DNA of 64,000 bases from Rostrohypoxylon terebratum (taxonomy: Eukaryota; Ascomycota; Sordariomycetes; Xylariales; Hypoxylaceae): positions 434,001 to 498,000 of the forward strand of contig MU385860.1 in NCBI GenBank assembly GCA_022497145.1. The letters run 5' to 3'. This document shows positions 13,801-25,633 of this stretch, in pieces. The notes under the pieces were generated by a model. The model saw nothing but the letters and a program-made list of their open reading frames with translations. It searched no databases and was not told the DNA's origin. Made by a program: the position numbers and the translations under genes. The first letter of the stretch is position 1. Each line of letters opens with the position of its first letter.

Positions 13801-14499
13801 GGCTGAGATAGGTGCTGTACACGATCTAAATCTATGTTGTAGTGGTTCGTGAGGAGAGTCGTATGTACTTGTCGAGTCGTCATTCCATGCATGCGCTTGA
13901 CGGAGGCCTGGTAACGCTGAGCTAGCTCCACACCAACGCGCAAGGTGGCACAGATGATGGTGAAATCGGTGCTATTTAGGAGATCATTCAAGTGAGAGCT
14001 GCTGGCGTATATGCTGCGATTTCCGCAATGGTCAAGCAGCATCTGAGTGAACTTCAAAATAGCCACCACAAGCTCAACATCGCCATCTTTGGCATAGCCT
14101 ATTTCCGACAGACTCTTGTACTTTCCCGGCTGCTCTTCATTGTTCGCCGCGTCAGCTTCCAAGACTTCGCAACCGAAATCTCTAGTCTGAGGGCCCTCAT
14201 TCAATTTGTAAATAGAGCAGAACGATTCTAGGATACGGTCGAATCGATTCAATACTGGTATCCAATGATATAAGTCGCCTCTAGGGAAAGGCCATCGGGA
14301 AGGGAATGAGGCAAGGACTTTAGGTAGGTGAGGTAAGCGTATGAATGTCGCTCGATCAACGAATTGTTGCAGCCAAGGAGACTAAAGAAAGAAAGAAAAA
14401 GGTAAGCTAACTAAGTATAAAACAATCAAAGTATCACGAAAGAGGACTTACCAGCGTCTCCCTGTGCTTGGGTTGGATGGTCTTCGATATTCTTCCCAT
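1840..14499 (-). CDS. TOM1: TOM1/HUWE1-type giant HECT E3 ubiquitin ligase
   Basis: Eight exons on the minus strand: 14499-14452, 14381-9975, 9895-6544, 6492-6433, 6378-6205, 6140-2394, 2337-1993, 1934-1840. They total 12,228 nt, about 4,075 aa, and all junction phases agree. The start MGRISKTIQPKH followed by SPWLQQF is the usual fungal Tom1 start. In order: an N-terminal armadillo-like region (DUF908/DUF913 type, roughly residues 80-1000), a very acidic tract around 2440-2620, a DUF4414 segment with repeated LP-x-E/D-L/F-R ubiquitin-binding-like motifs (e.g. YLEALPEEFREEV), a basic/Glu-rich helix, and a C-terminal HECT domain. The catalytic Cys sits in SSHTCFNQL at about residue 4042, and the protein ends DYFGFA. 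Known homologues ubiquitinate excess histones, unassembled ribosomal proteins and mRNA-export factors, mainly in the nucleus. The gene appears intact and converges with the endoglucanase. Confidence 0.97.
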
Positions 14500-16703
14500 G
14501 CTGAAGACCAGTGCGGCAAAGCCGCGAAGAATAAACCAGCTCCCCCTCCACTACCAGGGCTCAGGTAATCGGCGACGACAATTCGACTTGCCGCGTGGGA
14601 GCGCCCAATATGACTTGGACGGCTCCTTTTGTATGAGATGTCGGAGCTGCTCCTTAGCACACGAGGTGGGGGTGTGATAGAACCCAGTTAAATTGTCGGA
14701 TTAAGCCTCGTTCCCGGGTGTCAGCCTTGCGGGTATCGAATGAAAAAGAGCTTCGGTTTCCGGAAAGGTTCCGATGTTCTCAGAACCAATGTGAAAAGAT
14801 GGTAGAGATGGAATAAACACACTACGGACCGCGGAAACACAAAAGGTTTGTTGAGTCCTAGAAAGTAGATACGCGAGGGGCGAATGAGGGGTGGGTGGAT
14901 GATGATGTGAGGTAGATACGATTTCCGGCACGGCTGTTAAGAAGCTGGAATTAGGTCGGTGCAAGCGGGTGCAGGCCGCTATACCGTCGTCTTCAAGTTC
15001 AACAAGGGTGCCTAGGTAGTTACTAGATACAAGCGGAGAGGAATGAAGTTGTCCGCATGTATAATCAGATAACTCACTTAACTTAATCGTTGATGAAATG
15101 CAGAATAAGTCGGGATCGAGAAGTGTTGAAGTGTTTAGAAGGAAAAGAAAAAAAAAAAGAAGGTTTAGCTTTTGATGTTTGAAAGGTCGCGGCTGATCGG
15201 CCACTGGCTTTTGCGTAATGATTGCGGTGTGGGGCAAAGGTGGTGCTTGTTAGCAGCCGTGGGATTGCCTCAAGGCACCTATTAGTACGAAGGTGGGGCA
15301 GCAAACTAACAGGCACGGTAGCTATTACCAGAGACGAGGTACTTGCACGCTATTGAATTTCCGTACGGAGTGCGTGGGACCTGGGTTTTTAGGTACCCAC
15401 ATAAATATTTCAACCTTAGAAGTTACAAGCGCGCAATAGGTACTATTGTAGGTAGTAGACTAGTAGTACTGTAGTAGGTAGCCCTGGAGCTTCTCCAAGG
15501 ACTATTATAAATATTACCAAAAAGCCCGCGGAGCCTTCGGTTGCTTAGAAGAGCACTACACTACATATTACCTAAGTACCTACACATCAAGCTAGCTAAT
15601 TAAGTATTGTTCACGCGAGCTACTTCACTTACTATAATATCATGGATGTATCAGTATAATGTCAGTCTCTGGTCTTCAGGGCTGTGAAGCAATCACATCT
15701 ACGGATGTCATTTAATTCACACCTGCAGAGTTTTCACTCGGAATCGCAGCCCAACGTCCAACCAAGTCATCACCACACCTGCATGTATCGTGCCTCTATG
15801 TACGTACAAATGGAGACCATTGCTGCCCAGGACTTTCTTCAAGCCCTCATCGAGCCCTAGCCGGATCGCCAAGGTTTTCCGTAAGTAGGTTAGGTGTAAA
15901 CTCCCTGTGTTGCATGCAGATATCTACTACTATTACAGTATTACTACTGCTACTAGGTACCAGTAGAGATTGTTAACTGAGCCCTTCAAGGTTGATTCAG
16001 ACATGGGGGAACAGGTCAGTTCGACTCGTAACATCTAGGTATCCCTCGGAACACGAGATCCTCCCCATTATCATGATCTACGAGTCATACCCAACGTGTT
16101 GTTGAAGTATCAAGTGTACCTACTAGGTACATCAGGTAGCCCATCATTGATCTGTGATATCGATGTCTAGGTAGATACCTACCAGGTATCTAACGACTGT
16201 AAACTTGGTAACACGTAGGTACTAAATTGAAATTGGATAGGTATCACTGTTGAAGAACTTTTAGTACCTACCTCCTACCTACCTAGTAGTAGGACCTAGG
16301 TACGTAGCTAAACGTAGCTAACTTGGTAATCATACATTGACTTATCTACCTAGGAAAGCTCGGAATAAGACAAATATCTTATATCGATGTACTACTATCT
16401 GGGATATGTGCGCCTGGCTAACCCGGTGCCAACCAAAAAAAAATCGAATTATTATTTGACCGCGTTTTACAGGTGTATCTACTATATGGATAATATATAC
16501 CTAGGTAGGTAGGTACCTATAGGTACCAAATCCCACGGATCAGCTTCCAAGCGCATACATATGTAGTAGAAAGCGACTTTAGCGCCGAAGCCACCCGCAC
16601 TTCTCCAAGCTAAATCGAGGGGATCTTCTGGACTCGCCTAGATTTCGTCTGGGCTTCCAACCTTGATAATCCTCTAAAAACCCCAGAATCCTCACAAATC
16701 ACC
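14500..16703. other. HECT ligase promoter and repeat-rich spacer
   Basis: The first ~700 bp (14500-15240) is likely promoter and 5' leader of the HECT gene, pyrimidine-rich on the minus strand. A 178-codon frame there (minus, 14701-15237) is biased and unlike a protein. From about 15390 the sequence becomes a field of TAGGTA/TACCTA words, described separately. No protein gene is supported. Confidence 0.6.
15390..16560. repeat. Cluster of TAGGTA/TACCTA short palindromic words
   Basis: More than twenty occurrences of TAGGTA, TACCTA, CTAGGTAC or close variants lie in about 1.2 kb. Clear inverted repeats include TAGATACCT-ACC-AGGTATCTA at 16172-16192 and the palindrome TACCTAGGTA at 16498-16507, followed by further GGTAGGTACC words. 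Similar words occur thinly in other spacers of this window (e.g. near 30611, 43990 and 55120), but not this densely. The origin is unknown: a simple-sequence expansion, a decayed element, or a structural region. Confidence 0.65.
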
Positions 16704-16830
16704 GGGCTTGTGGTTTAGTGGTATAATACTCCCTTAGCACCTTTAGATGCAACGTCATACTGTTCCCCAGTATGAAAATAGCTCTAATAACCCCTGGGAG
16801 TGGTCCGGGGTTCGATTCCCCGCGAGTCCA
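16704..16830 (+). tRNA. tRNA-Ala(AGC) with a 55-nt intron
   Basis: The acceptor stem GGGCTTG pairs with CGAGTCC over all seven positions (two G-U pairs), with discriminator A at 16830. The TGG-TTTAGTGGTA A-box-like arm, the anticodon stem CTCCC/GGGAG and the T arm CGGGG-TTCGATT-CCCCG (B box) are clear. Anticodon AGC lies at 16736-16738. The intron is placed after position 37, at 16740-16794, as in eukaryotic nuclear tRNAs. It contains a perfect 7-bp hairpin (CATACTG/CAGTATG, 16756-16774) and a GCT at 16781-16783 that could pair with the anticodon. The D stem is weak (one T-T mismatch). T5 runs at 16876-16880 and 16885-16889 could serve as Pol III terminators. Identity rests on the anticodon reading and is fairly secure. 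Confidence 0.85.
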
Positions 16831-17265
16831 TCAATTGGAGGTTTAATTCCTCCTGTACCATCATTATTTGTTGAATTTTTGATCTTTTTGATGATTTGAT
16901 GTATAATCAGGAGTCGAATATAGAAGAAGCCGGGGAATGCGTGCACGATAATACTAGGTACTTTCCTCCGGTATTTTTTGTCGGTCGCATATGTTAGGTA
17001 GGTACGTTTTTTAAGAGGAAGGAGACCTTCTAGCACCTTCCTTAGATGTTCTTCTTTTTTTCCGATGGTCGTCGCTCCTCACAACGAACCTCTACCAGGC
17101 ACATTCACAACTCACGATACTACACAACATCCAGCAACATCCATTCATTTATTTTCAATTAATTTGTATATACTAGAGTAGAGTAGGTAAGTAAGTTAGT
17201 GAGTAGATACACGTTGACAATCACGCAGGCGCAACTCTCAATCACCTATCCAGCACCTATCCGGT
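16831..17265. other. tRNA trailer and hydrolase 3' flank
   Basis: Downstream of the tRNA there is a small hairpin (GGAGG/CCTCC, 16837-16853) and T runs. The remainder is the 3' flank of the beta-lactamase-like gene. No gene is seen. Confidence 0.5.
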
Positions 17266-18526
17266 TTACTGCTTCTTAAACTCCTCATACTGCTCGTAGA
17301 CCGCCAGCTCGAACAGCCCCATCAATTTATTCACCTGCACATCTCCCGGCGGCATAAGATTCGTGAAGAGAGCGCCACAGAGGCCAGCTTCTCTGTCGAT
17401 CCACCAGATCAGGTTTGGCATTCCGCCCCATGTCATAGTCCCAGCCTTTCTCCTTCCAACTTCATCTTTGGTACCGATCTCCCCGCCAAGGCCGTAATCC
17501 AGAACTTGATGGTCCATATCGAACGAGTTGCCAGCTATTCGTCGCCAAAAATCGTTACCCCCAACCAGCGCGTTCAAGACTTTCTTAGCCTCTGGGCTGA
17601 GCTGCGGTCGGAACATCTCATCCACCGTCTCCTTCTTGAGAACCTTACCGTCGTTCGCGCACAGGCTCTGCAAGATTTTCAAGTAACTCTCCGCGGACCC
17701 GAAACCCGCTCCTCCCCCGTATATATCTTTCTTATTGCCGAACATTTTCATGAAGTCAGGTATGGGAACTAGCTTCCCGCTCTCATCCTTGGAGCTCATT
17801 CCTATCATTCGTGCCTTCATCTCCGGGTTTGACTCGGGGAAGAAGCTCAAGTACTTCGCACCTAGCGGATCCCAGATGTTGGCCCGCATGTAGTCTTCGA
17901 GGGAAAGACCGGAGAGCCGTTCGACGATTTTGCCGGCCCAATCCAAACCTGTGCTGTAATACCATTCCGTCCCAGGTTGGAAAACTAGAGGCTCGGAAAA
18001 TTCTGTCACGACGGTATCGAGGGGCTTCTCGGGCGGGCCCCTGAATTTCGCCAGCTCTTTAAGTTTAGGTGAAAACAACGACGCAGTGAGTCCCGATGAA
18101 TGTGTGAGGAGGAGCCTTTTGATGGAATCGCCAGTTAGGTCCATTGCCAATATACGAGATGTTGTGGCGTACTCACCTCAAGGTTAACTTGCCCTGTCTT
18201 TCCTCATACTGAGGCTTCCCCTCGCTATCAAATCCAGTAAAGACTTTCAGCTCGTTGACCTCTGGGATTACCCTCCCGACATCCTCGTCTAAGCTGATCT
18301 TGCCTTGCTCAACTTGTTGCAGCGTAGCGATAGATGTCATGAGCTTGGTGCAGGAAGCCATCCACATCACGCTATCCGTGGCGATCGTCTCCCCGTGTGC
18401 ATTTTTACCGAACGCTTTCTCGTACTTGAATTTTCCTGTGGCATCGGCAGCGACGAGTGCCACGCCCGGTAGCGTGCCATCTTCGCAAGCAGTCTTGAAG
18501 ATAGATTCGTGAGAGTATTCAGTCAT
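17266..18526 (-). CDS. Beta-lactamase-related serine hydrolase (class C / esterase type)
   Basis: Two exons, 18526-18177 and 18115-17266, separated by a 61-nt GT-AG intron (18116-18176, branch-like CTAAC); 399 aa with no signal peptide, so probably cytosolic. Seen: the S-x-x-K nucleophile motif SCTK (Ser58, Lys61), the LLLTHSSGL block of the PF00144 family, and a Tyr motif YST (Tyr170) that normally acts as general base. A WGG stretch takes the place of the KTG/HTG third motif. The family includes class C beta-lactamases, EstB esterases and LovD acyltransferases, so in fungi it more often means esterase or transesterase than antibiotic resistance. No biosynthetic cluster is visible around it. 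Family is firm; substrate is unknown. Confidence 0.92.
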
Positions 18527-21500
18527 TTTGCACTGGTATGAAATAATCAGAACTTTCTATTGTCAAGAGGTGTGAATAACACGACTAGAGACTTGGCTTG
18601 TTGACAGAACTGGCGACTTCACGAGTTCTACTTATACCTATGTTCGATGAGCCGAGGTTGGGATGGACTAGATTCGTAGCTATCCCACCTACAGGCGGTA
18701 TGCGGCACAGCACCAATATTCCTCTACGCTATGCTCACAGACTGTGACTCTCAATTCAGCTATGAACCCACTTCGGATATTTTAGGAGTTGATTCTTCCA
18801 GCAAACGTAGACCAGATGACCAGCAGGATGACTTATCGACGGATGAATTCAAGATCCGTAAGTAGGTATAGTCGGACTGGTCTAGCTTAATTTGCCCGTA
18901 GTCCGTGAAATCCTTCAGGGATATGTGGTGCACCCTTACTTAGAATTTTAAAACCCACTTGCAATTGACCTCCCCGCTAAGTGAGTCAGGGCTATTATAT
19001 CATCTTCAAATCCAGCTGCCTAGGTGGGTTCACGGGTCAATCCTATGCTACCAAGCCGGTCTTGGACTTCAGTCTGTTTCGGAATATCGGTAGTTTATAT
19101 TGTCCTCTCCGAACTCAACCCTCCGGTGACTTGATGCAAAGCCGAGAAACCGTAAACGAGCAATAACTTTGATATTATATACAGCGGTGACTCATAAAAT
19201 AAACAAGTTTCACTCTATTTCATTTCAGTCGAATTGGAGAATAGTATCTTACGTTAATTTCTCGGAGAGATCACGAAGACAGACAGCGAACTACCCATCA
19301 TGAATTCCGGCATAAAACACCACGAGATCTTCTTTTCAAAAGTATAGTAATTGGGCTATATACACTCTTCTAACTTTATTATATATGAACATACATACAC
19401 TATCTATCTTTGTCAGCATTGGTGTTGAGTGGCCGCCTCATAAACTAAAGGGCGCAGTGAGAATTAAGTTTTCATGATCTATGATTAAGCATGATTTATT
19501 AAAGGCATATAGAAATAACTCTGTCAACTCTCTTCAGATGCAGCGGGTTCCTACTACAAGACTGGAAGTTTTTTTTTCGAAAAGGTTTGAAAAAAAAACA
19601 TGTTACCTTCGTTGGCAATACCTGCTAGGAGGTTTTGTGAAAAGGGGCTTCCATTTATTGACGGATAAAGAACACAAACGTCAATATAGTCAATAACATC
19701 TAATTATGAGCTTGTAATTGCTGCTTATTGCTTCCATAACATCACCAACGACCAAGACCTGAGACTCTGTCAAGTGATCCTAGTGTGATAGCATTAGAGG
19801 TACTTTAGGTTCATGAGTAGTTGAGTGGCCCCTTTTTAAGGAATGTTCTGTCCCTACAACGACTCACTACACAAGCGGTAATATCTAGGGGTTCATCACA
19901 TCCAAATTCAAGTAATCGACTTTCTCTCCCTAATTATTATATGAATCGTATCGAACTAGTGACCTGGAGATGGCCGCGATCGTGTCTGACGGGGAGCAAC
20001 GTGTTTGTGTAGTAGTCAGCATATGCTATGATCGCTTTGTGTAGGTATATGTATTGTCAAAGCTATTTTAAGCACAGCCGGATTCTAGAACTTGAGGAGT
20101 CTTTGTTTGGCTGGGTGAGTCGACGAGGCTTGTTATCAGGTAGTGCACTTTACTCGTCTTAGTCGAGCCTCGAGCTCTAGATGTAGATAGGTTAGATGAC
20201 AAGAGATACAGGTCAATCAATAAGATATTGAATTTCATCGCAAACCTTTGAAGACGTCAGATATCGCTAAGCCGGGACTCGATATTGCATGCAACTACGT
20301 GAGGATGTCACGATAATTATGAGAATTATATTTTATATATGTTGTATAGGGAAACTACATAGAAAAGTGTCGCTGATTAGAGGTAACCGTCCAAGATATA
20401 GAATAGAATTGCTGTTGCTCGTCGAGAGAATGTGGATGACGTAAATGCCGCTTGATTTGGCGCCATCACATGGCCTGTCGTACAAATATGTACCTATATA
20501 TTGTCAGAGACTGAGACCTACGCTTTCTGATTGGACAGTGACTAAGACATGGCGTCCCAAATGACTCCGGGTGGTTGAGTAGGTACCCAGCAGGCCCCGG
20601 TCACGACCCGGCGGAACGGTGGTCAGCTGAGTAGGTGCTAACGATTGAAGGTTCTTTGAAAGCCGGCTAATCGCCCTACGAAAGGTTAAATTTGGAAATA
20701 CCATATGAAAGGGAGCTGTTGATGGGATAACGGGATTCCTAGCTAAACCTAAATGTTGAACGGTTGAAAGTCTCAGTGTACCTCCCAAGGTAAATGCGCT
20801 GGCTGGCTTGGCGTAATTACATAGCAAAAAGGGATAAGTATTATTAATGGTCATTTTATCCTGTCTTAAAATGTAGATGTTGTAAAAAAAAAGGTATAAA
20901 TCTGTCAAATAATCGTAATAGCAAGACTCCTTAAAAATAAGACCATTTTTATCAGATGCATACTACTAGAAATACCAAGGGGGTTGGTCAAAATTCAAGA
21001 TATTGGCCTAAGTGGTTCGTTCCTCATGCACGCGGAAAGGGGTCGTATCGATTCTAAGACATGACTGGCCAATCAAACTTCTGGATCTATGCAGCTTCTA
21101 ATAGTAGATGTGTAAATGTACAGAGTACATCCCTAACTATATCCCTCCAGACTGGAATACGACTTGATAACGTGAGTCTTTTCTTTCACATGAAGCTTTT
21201 CTTTGTACTTATTCTAGAAGAAATAATAACACATGAGGATAATGACCCTTTATGGCGATCAGGGCGTTGAAATTCCGGGAATTAATATGTAGATAAGAAA
21301 TTTGGGGTCATGCCAACAGATATGGATAGGCTTGAATAATGCTACCTAGTAACCATAACCAGATTTGAAGTTCGAGCGGTGATGTCACTCATAATTATCG
21401 GTTTACAACGGAGAGAAGAGGACGGAGGGATAATGATGAATGATGTACAAGTTAAAATTGTGATCATAGATCTTCAGGTACAAAGCCTACAATACCTACC

Positions 21501-22643
21501 TATGTAGACCTTCAATTTCATCTTGCAGCTACATGCATCTTGTGCTACCGAAGTTAACGCAAGTTGCCTCTGCTTTTTGTTATGTGTTGCGAGTTTGTAC
21601 TACGTTGACGATACATGGTAATGTATCCATGGATGCAGTAATACAGTCTGCAGTAGAGGTAGTATGTAGAATCGTGGATAGGTACAGGGTGGGATCCAAA
21701 TGTTCGACGAACATTGGAACCCCTGAACCAACGTAGCAGCCAGGCCAGCCCAGAAACGGGCAGCTAATTGGAAAGGTTTCTAGCGCCACGCTAAGAGACT
21801 AGGTACCTGGCTACAGCGTAGTACGGCACATTTCAATGTTCATTCATAACACTAGTGTAGAGGGAGTTTAGAGGGGGAGTTAAAGGGACCTAAAGGAGCT
21901 ACTACGTAGTAAGTAGCGGGAATGCTTGGCGCTGAAACTCTCTTTAACTGGATTTTAGGTCCGTGCTTCACAATTAGGTTTCGTTTGGATTTCGAGATCC
22001 ATTCCCAGCAGTCAGTCCCGTCAGTCCCAGCAGGAAAGTGCCAGGAAACTCCACAGCGATACCCTAGTCACCTTTTTTTTCTTTAGTGTCGTTCTGTCGA
22101 AGGGGGGGAAGAGGGTTCAAGGTTATTTTAGTGTACTACCTACGTATTATGTAAATGTACAAACGAGACGGTGAATGTGGGAGACTGGGAGTACGTGACA
22201 TTTGAACCTCTTTCAAATTTCACTATTCTCATCCATGGGCATTATCCAGTTCTGATGGTTCTTATGTTCCTTTCCATTACTTGGTTCTTAACAATACCTT
22301 TTTTTTTCTTTCTTTCTCTTTTTCGTGGTCTGCGATCCTTATTCGGTACTTGCAGTTTGCAGCTTGCAGTACCTGCATAGTTCAGCTTCTTTCTGAGACA
22401 GACAAACGCTTTATCTGTCCGAGTCTATCGCGTCGCGTTTGTCTATTTTATCCTGATTAAGAACCTATCGCTGTCTCGATACCTCGTTACATGCCTCCTA
22501 AACCCTCCTAAACCATCCATACCATACTCAAACCCATACTAGGTAGACATTAATAACTTACCCTCCACCAAATACTTGACACCCAACACAAACTCCAAGA
22601 GCACACCAAGACCAGAACTACACACCCACCGCTGGCTGTCATC
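18527..22643. other. 4.1-kb spacer, largely without genes
   Basis: Promoter of the hydrolase on the left and a pyrimidine-rich leader of the TBC gene on the right (about 22000-22643). The middle is A/T-rich with frequent stops in all frames. The only protein-like stretch noted is a short frame at 18731-18857, listed separately. No tRNA, rRNA or transposase was recognised. Confidence 0.5.
18731..18951 (+). CDS. Possible small two-exon gene or gene remnant
   Basis: An ATG at 18731 opens 42 codons with protein-like composition (Asp/Ser rich, e.g. DDQQDDLSTDEFK) that end at a consensus donor GTAAGT (18858). Joining to an acceptor CGTAG ending at 18901 gives another 16 residues before a TAA at 18949-18951, 58 aa in total. 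The implied intron is only 44 nt, shorter than others here. Without splicing the frame stops at 18863-18865. It could be a tiny gene, the first exon of something longer that I cannot follow, or chance. No family recognised. Confidence 0.2.
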
Positions 22644-25633
22644 ATGTCCGTCCCAGAGGAGCAGCAGGTGTCTGACGCCGCTCCCCAGGTACATGGTTCG
22701 CCAGCACCTTCGGACAAGGACACAGTAAGTTAAATTTCCCTTAGTATTCACATGCCACACACCCCTTTCCCACTTTTGACTGCCTGTCATGACATAACAA
22801 TGTTAGATGTGAGAAGCTAACCTACAATTATTTAAAGGACCTCTTCGAAGATGCCCTTGACACGGGATCTATAAGATCATTGACGAATCGCAAGCCTTCT
22901 CCCCGGCCAAACAGCATTGCCATTAGCGAGACCCCAGAGCTACCAGAGGAAGCGTCAGCTGAAGAAAAGCCGAACGGTGATATAGTCCATGAAAAGGAGC
23001 AGGAGGAGGAGAAGGAAAAGGAGAAAGAAAAGGAGACCGAAGATGAGATAGAAAAGGAGTCAGAAAAGGAGACAGAGGTGGAGATCGGGATAGAAATAGA
23101 GAAAGAGGATGACGAGGACAAGCACAAGCACAAGGATAAGGATGTGGATGTGGAGAGTGACAAGGAGAGTAGCGAAGATGAGAAACCAGAGCCTCCGTCT
23201 AAGCGCGAATCGAGCGTGTCTTTGGACAACGTCGATCTGAGCGACGAAGCTGCAGAGCAGCCACCTCCGCCGCCCAAAGGTTTGCAGGCAAACCTGCCAT
23301 TGCCAATTGTCACTCCTGCTGACGAGCGCGTAGAAGAGCCACCTCTAGTCGTCCAGAAACAACCATCGAAGAAGCTCTCTCTTAGTAACATTGCAGCCTC
23401 CCTGCCATCAATGCCATGGTCTCCTAACCCGTCTAGCTCAGACTCGCCTCCAAAAACGAGTCCGAACACTGCAGTTCCCCCTTCAGGGGTTGCCCCCACT
23501 TCTGCGCCGACAGCTCGGAAGATTACAGGTCCATTCGCCTGGCTCTCGCGTAATTCAACGCATAAAGACAAGGATAAGGATATTACATCCCCGCCTATTG
23601 CTGCTACCTCGCCTCGAAGAAACACAGCTAGCTCGGTAGCTACATTAACCAGCAATCCCGAAATGATGCTTAGCAAGCTCGACGAGGAAAATGAAGGCGA
23701 GACAGGGCCTCGCCTGTCAAGAAACAGTTTGAAGGACAGGTTTAAGATGGTGCGCATGAGAGAGGAGGCCGGCATTTCTCTCGACGACGATAAACATCAC
23801 GGACTAGCGAGCCCATCCGGCGAGAGCACTGATGGAAGCAGTGCACCCCCTCCGACCTCACCTCTACCTCCCAACGCGGATAACAATTTGGCACCAGGTA
23901 CTGTCTCGGGCGTATCGGCTGGCCCTTCAACCAACGCTGATGCTCAGGTCGATTGGGACCTGTGGCAGTCGGTCGTCTACGAGGGTCCTGCTGCTGTCGC
24001 AAGGACCAATCCGGAAGAACTCAACAAGGCGATTGCTACGGGCATTCCCAACGTAATCCGTGGCGTGGTCTGGCAGGTACTTGCCCAGAGCAAGAATGAA
24101 GAACTTGAAAGGGTATACAAGAGCTTGGCAACTCGAGGTTCTGAGAAGGATAAGAATCGGGATAGCAACAGCACATCCATCAGCATCTTGAGTGGCAGCA
24201 ACCTGAGTTCCGAGAAAGATGCAGTGGCATCTTCTGCCTCTTCCGTGCATTCGGAGGTCTCTGGGGGTAGTGGCAAGAAGTTACCCACACCGCCTGAGTC
24301 GTCTGAGGCGGTTCTCAAGGCCCAGGCCCTAGCGATTGCGGAACGAAAGAAGAAGGAAAAGGAGGATGCTGCGGCAATATCGAGACTTGAGAAAACTATT
24401 AAGAGAGACCTCGGCGCCCGAACGAGCTTCTCTAAGTACGCGGCTGCGGCTGGCCTGCAAGATGGCTTGTTTGGCGTCTGCAAAGCTTATGCGCTTTACG
24501 ACGAACCAGTTGGATATGCACAAGGAATGAACTTCCTCATCATGCCGCTCCTTTTCAACATGCCCGAGGAAGAAGCATTCTGTCTCCTAGTCCGGTTGAT
24601 GAACCAGTACAAGCTACGCGATCTGTTCATTCAGGACATGCCAGGTCTACACATGCATCTGTACCAATTCGAGCGTCTACTAGAAGATCTTGAGCCCGCC
24701 TTGTATTGTCACCTACACCGCCGCGGAATTTCGCCTCACCTATATGCGACACAGTGGTTTTTGACTCTTTTCGCGTATCGGTTTCCCCTACAGCTTGTAT
24801 TGAGAATCTACGATCTCATCTTCTCGGAGGGCCTCTCGGCTATCCTGAAGTTTGGTATCGTCTTGATGCAGAAGAATTCCGCAGCACTTCTCGGCATGTC
24901 GGACATGGGCCAATTAACTACTTTCCTTAGAGACAAACTATTCGATGCCTACATCGACCAGTCCCCAAGTGCCGGTAGCATCCTTGAGAATGGCTTCTTC
25001 GGTAGCAGCTCTTCCAGTATCGATAAAGAAGTCTACCGAGCAGATCAACTAGTCCGAGACGCATGCGAGGTGAAGATTACCCCCGAACTCCTTAAATCAT
25101 ACACTACAGAATGGGAAGAGAAGACTCGTGCAGAGAAAGAACGAGAGAAGGAATTAGAGACGTTGAGGACGGCAAATATGAGCTACGTCATTAAGATCCG
25201 AAAGCTTGAAGAGCGCCTCGAGGCTAGCGACCGCGAACAAGCTACCGTAACAACAGACCTTGTCCACACCAAGATCGAGAACGAGGAGCTCAAAGACAAG
25301 AACGAGAGCTTGGCAGGACAGGTAAAAGAGCTTCACAACATTATCGAAAAACAGCCCGAAGAGATAGAACAGACCTGGAAACTCGAGCGTGACGATCTGA
25401 TGAAGCGAAACGAGAAGGTCCACGAGGAAAACACCCGACTCGAAAAGGAAATGCAAGAACTGGAAGAGGAACTAGTCCAAACAAAGATGCGATATGCTGA
25501 GGTATGTTGCACGCCTTCGCCAAACTACTTTCGACACACATTCCATTGACTAACCATTCCACCCCAACAGATCAACTCGCAGCACGAGACTCTCCAAAGG
25601 AAATGGGCGGATCTCAAACGCCAATTTGCCTAA
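22644..25633 (+). CDS. GYP5: TBC-domain Rab GTPase-activating protein, Gyp5-like
   Basis: Three exons: 22644-22724, 22838-25501, 25571-25633; 935 aa. The N-terminal third is charged and disordered (long Glu/Lys runs, then Pro/Ser-rich). A TBC domain runs from about residue 370 to 720, and the C terminus is a coiled coil (~740-935). Catalytic features seen: the arginine-finger region IKRDLGARTSF (Arg555) and the glutamine finger YAQ (587-589) in GYAQGMN. A serine-rich insertion of roughly 130 residues splits the first TBC helices from the arginine-finger motif. Yeast Gyp5 is a GAP for Ypt1/Sec4 acting in Golgi and polarised secretion; the architecture here fits that branch, but the Rab partner is inferred. 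The second and third exon junctions keep the coiled-coil frame. Confidence 0.9.

Noticed and set aside
14701..15237. Minus-strand frame of 178 codons upstream of the HECT ligase
   Set aside because: Composition follows the pyrimidine-rich leader; no domain, no conserved-looking blocks, directly upstream of a real start.
16755..17036. Minus-strand frame of 93 codons with GNRTPDHSQG-type sequence
   Set aside because: It is the antisense translation of the tRNA-Ala gene, a well-known artefact.
17266..18526. Reading the beta-lactamase-like gene as an antibiotic resistance gene
   Set aside because: In fungi this fold is common among esterases and acyltransferases, there is no signal peptide, and nothing nearby suggests drug resistance.
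20504..20908. Minus-strand frame of 134 codons in the 4.1-kb spacer
   Set aside because: No splice context, no recognisable blocks and a biased composition; chance frame is likely.
22828..23775. Minus-strand frame of 315 codons
   Set aside because: It mirrors the Glu/Lys and Pro/Ser-rich coding of the TBC gene and is mostly Ser/Phe low complexity.
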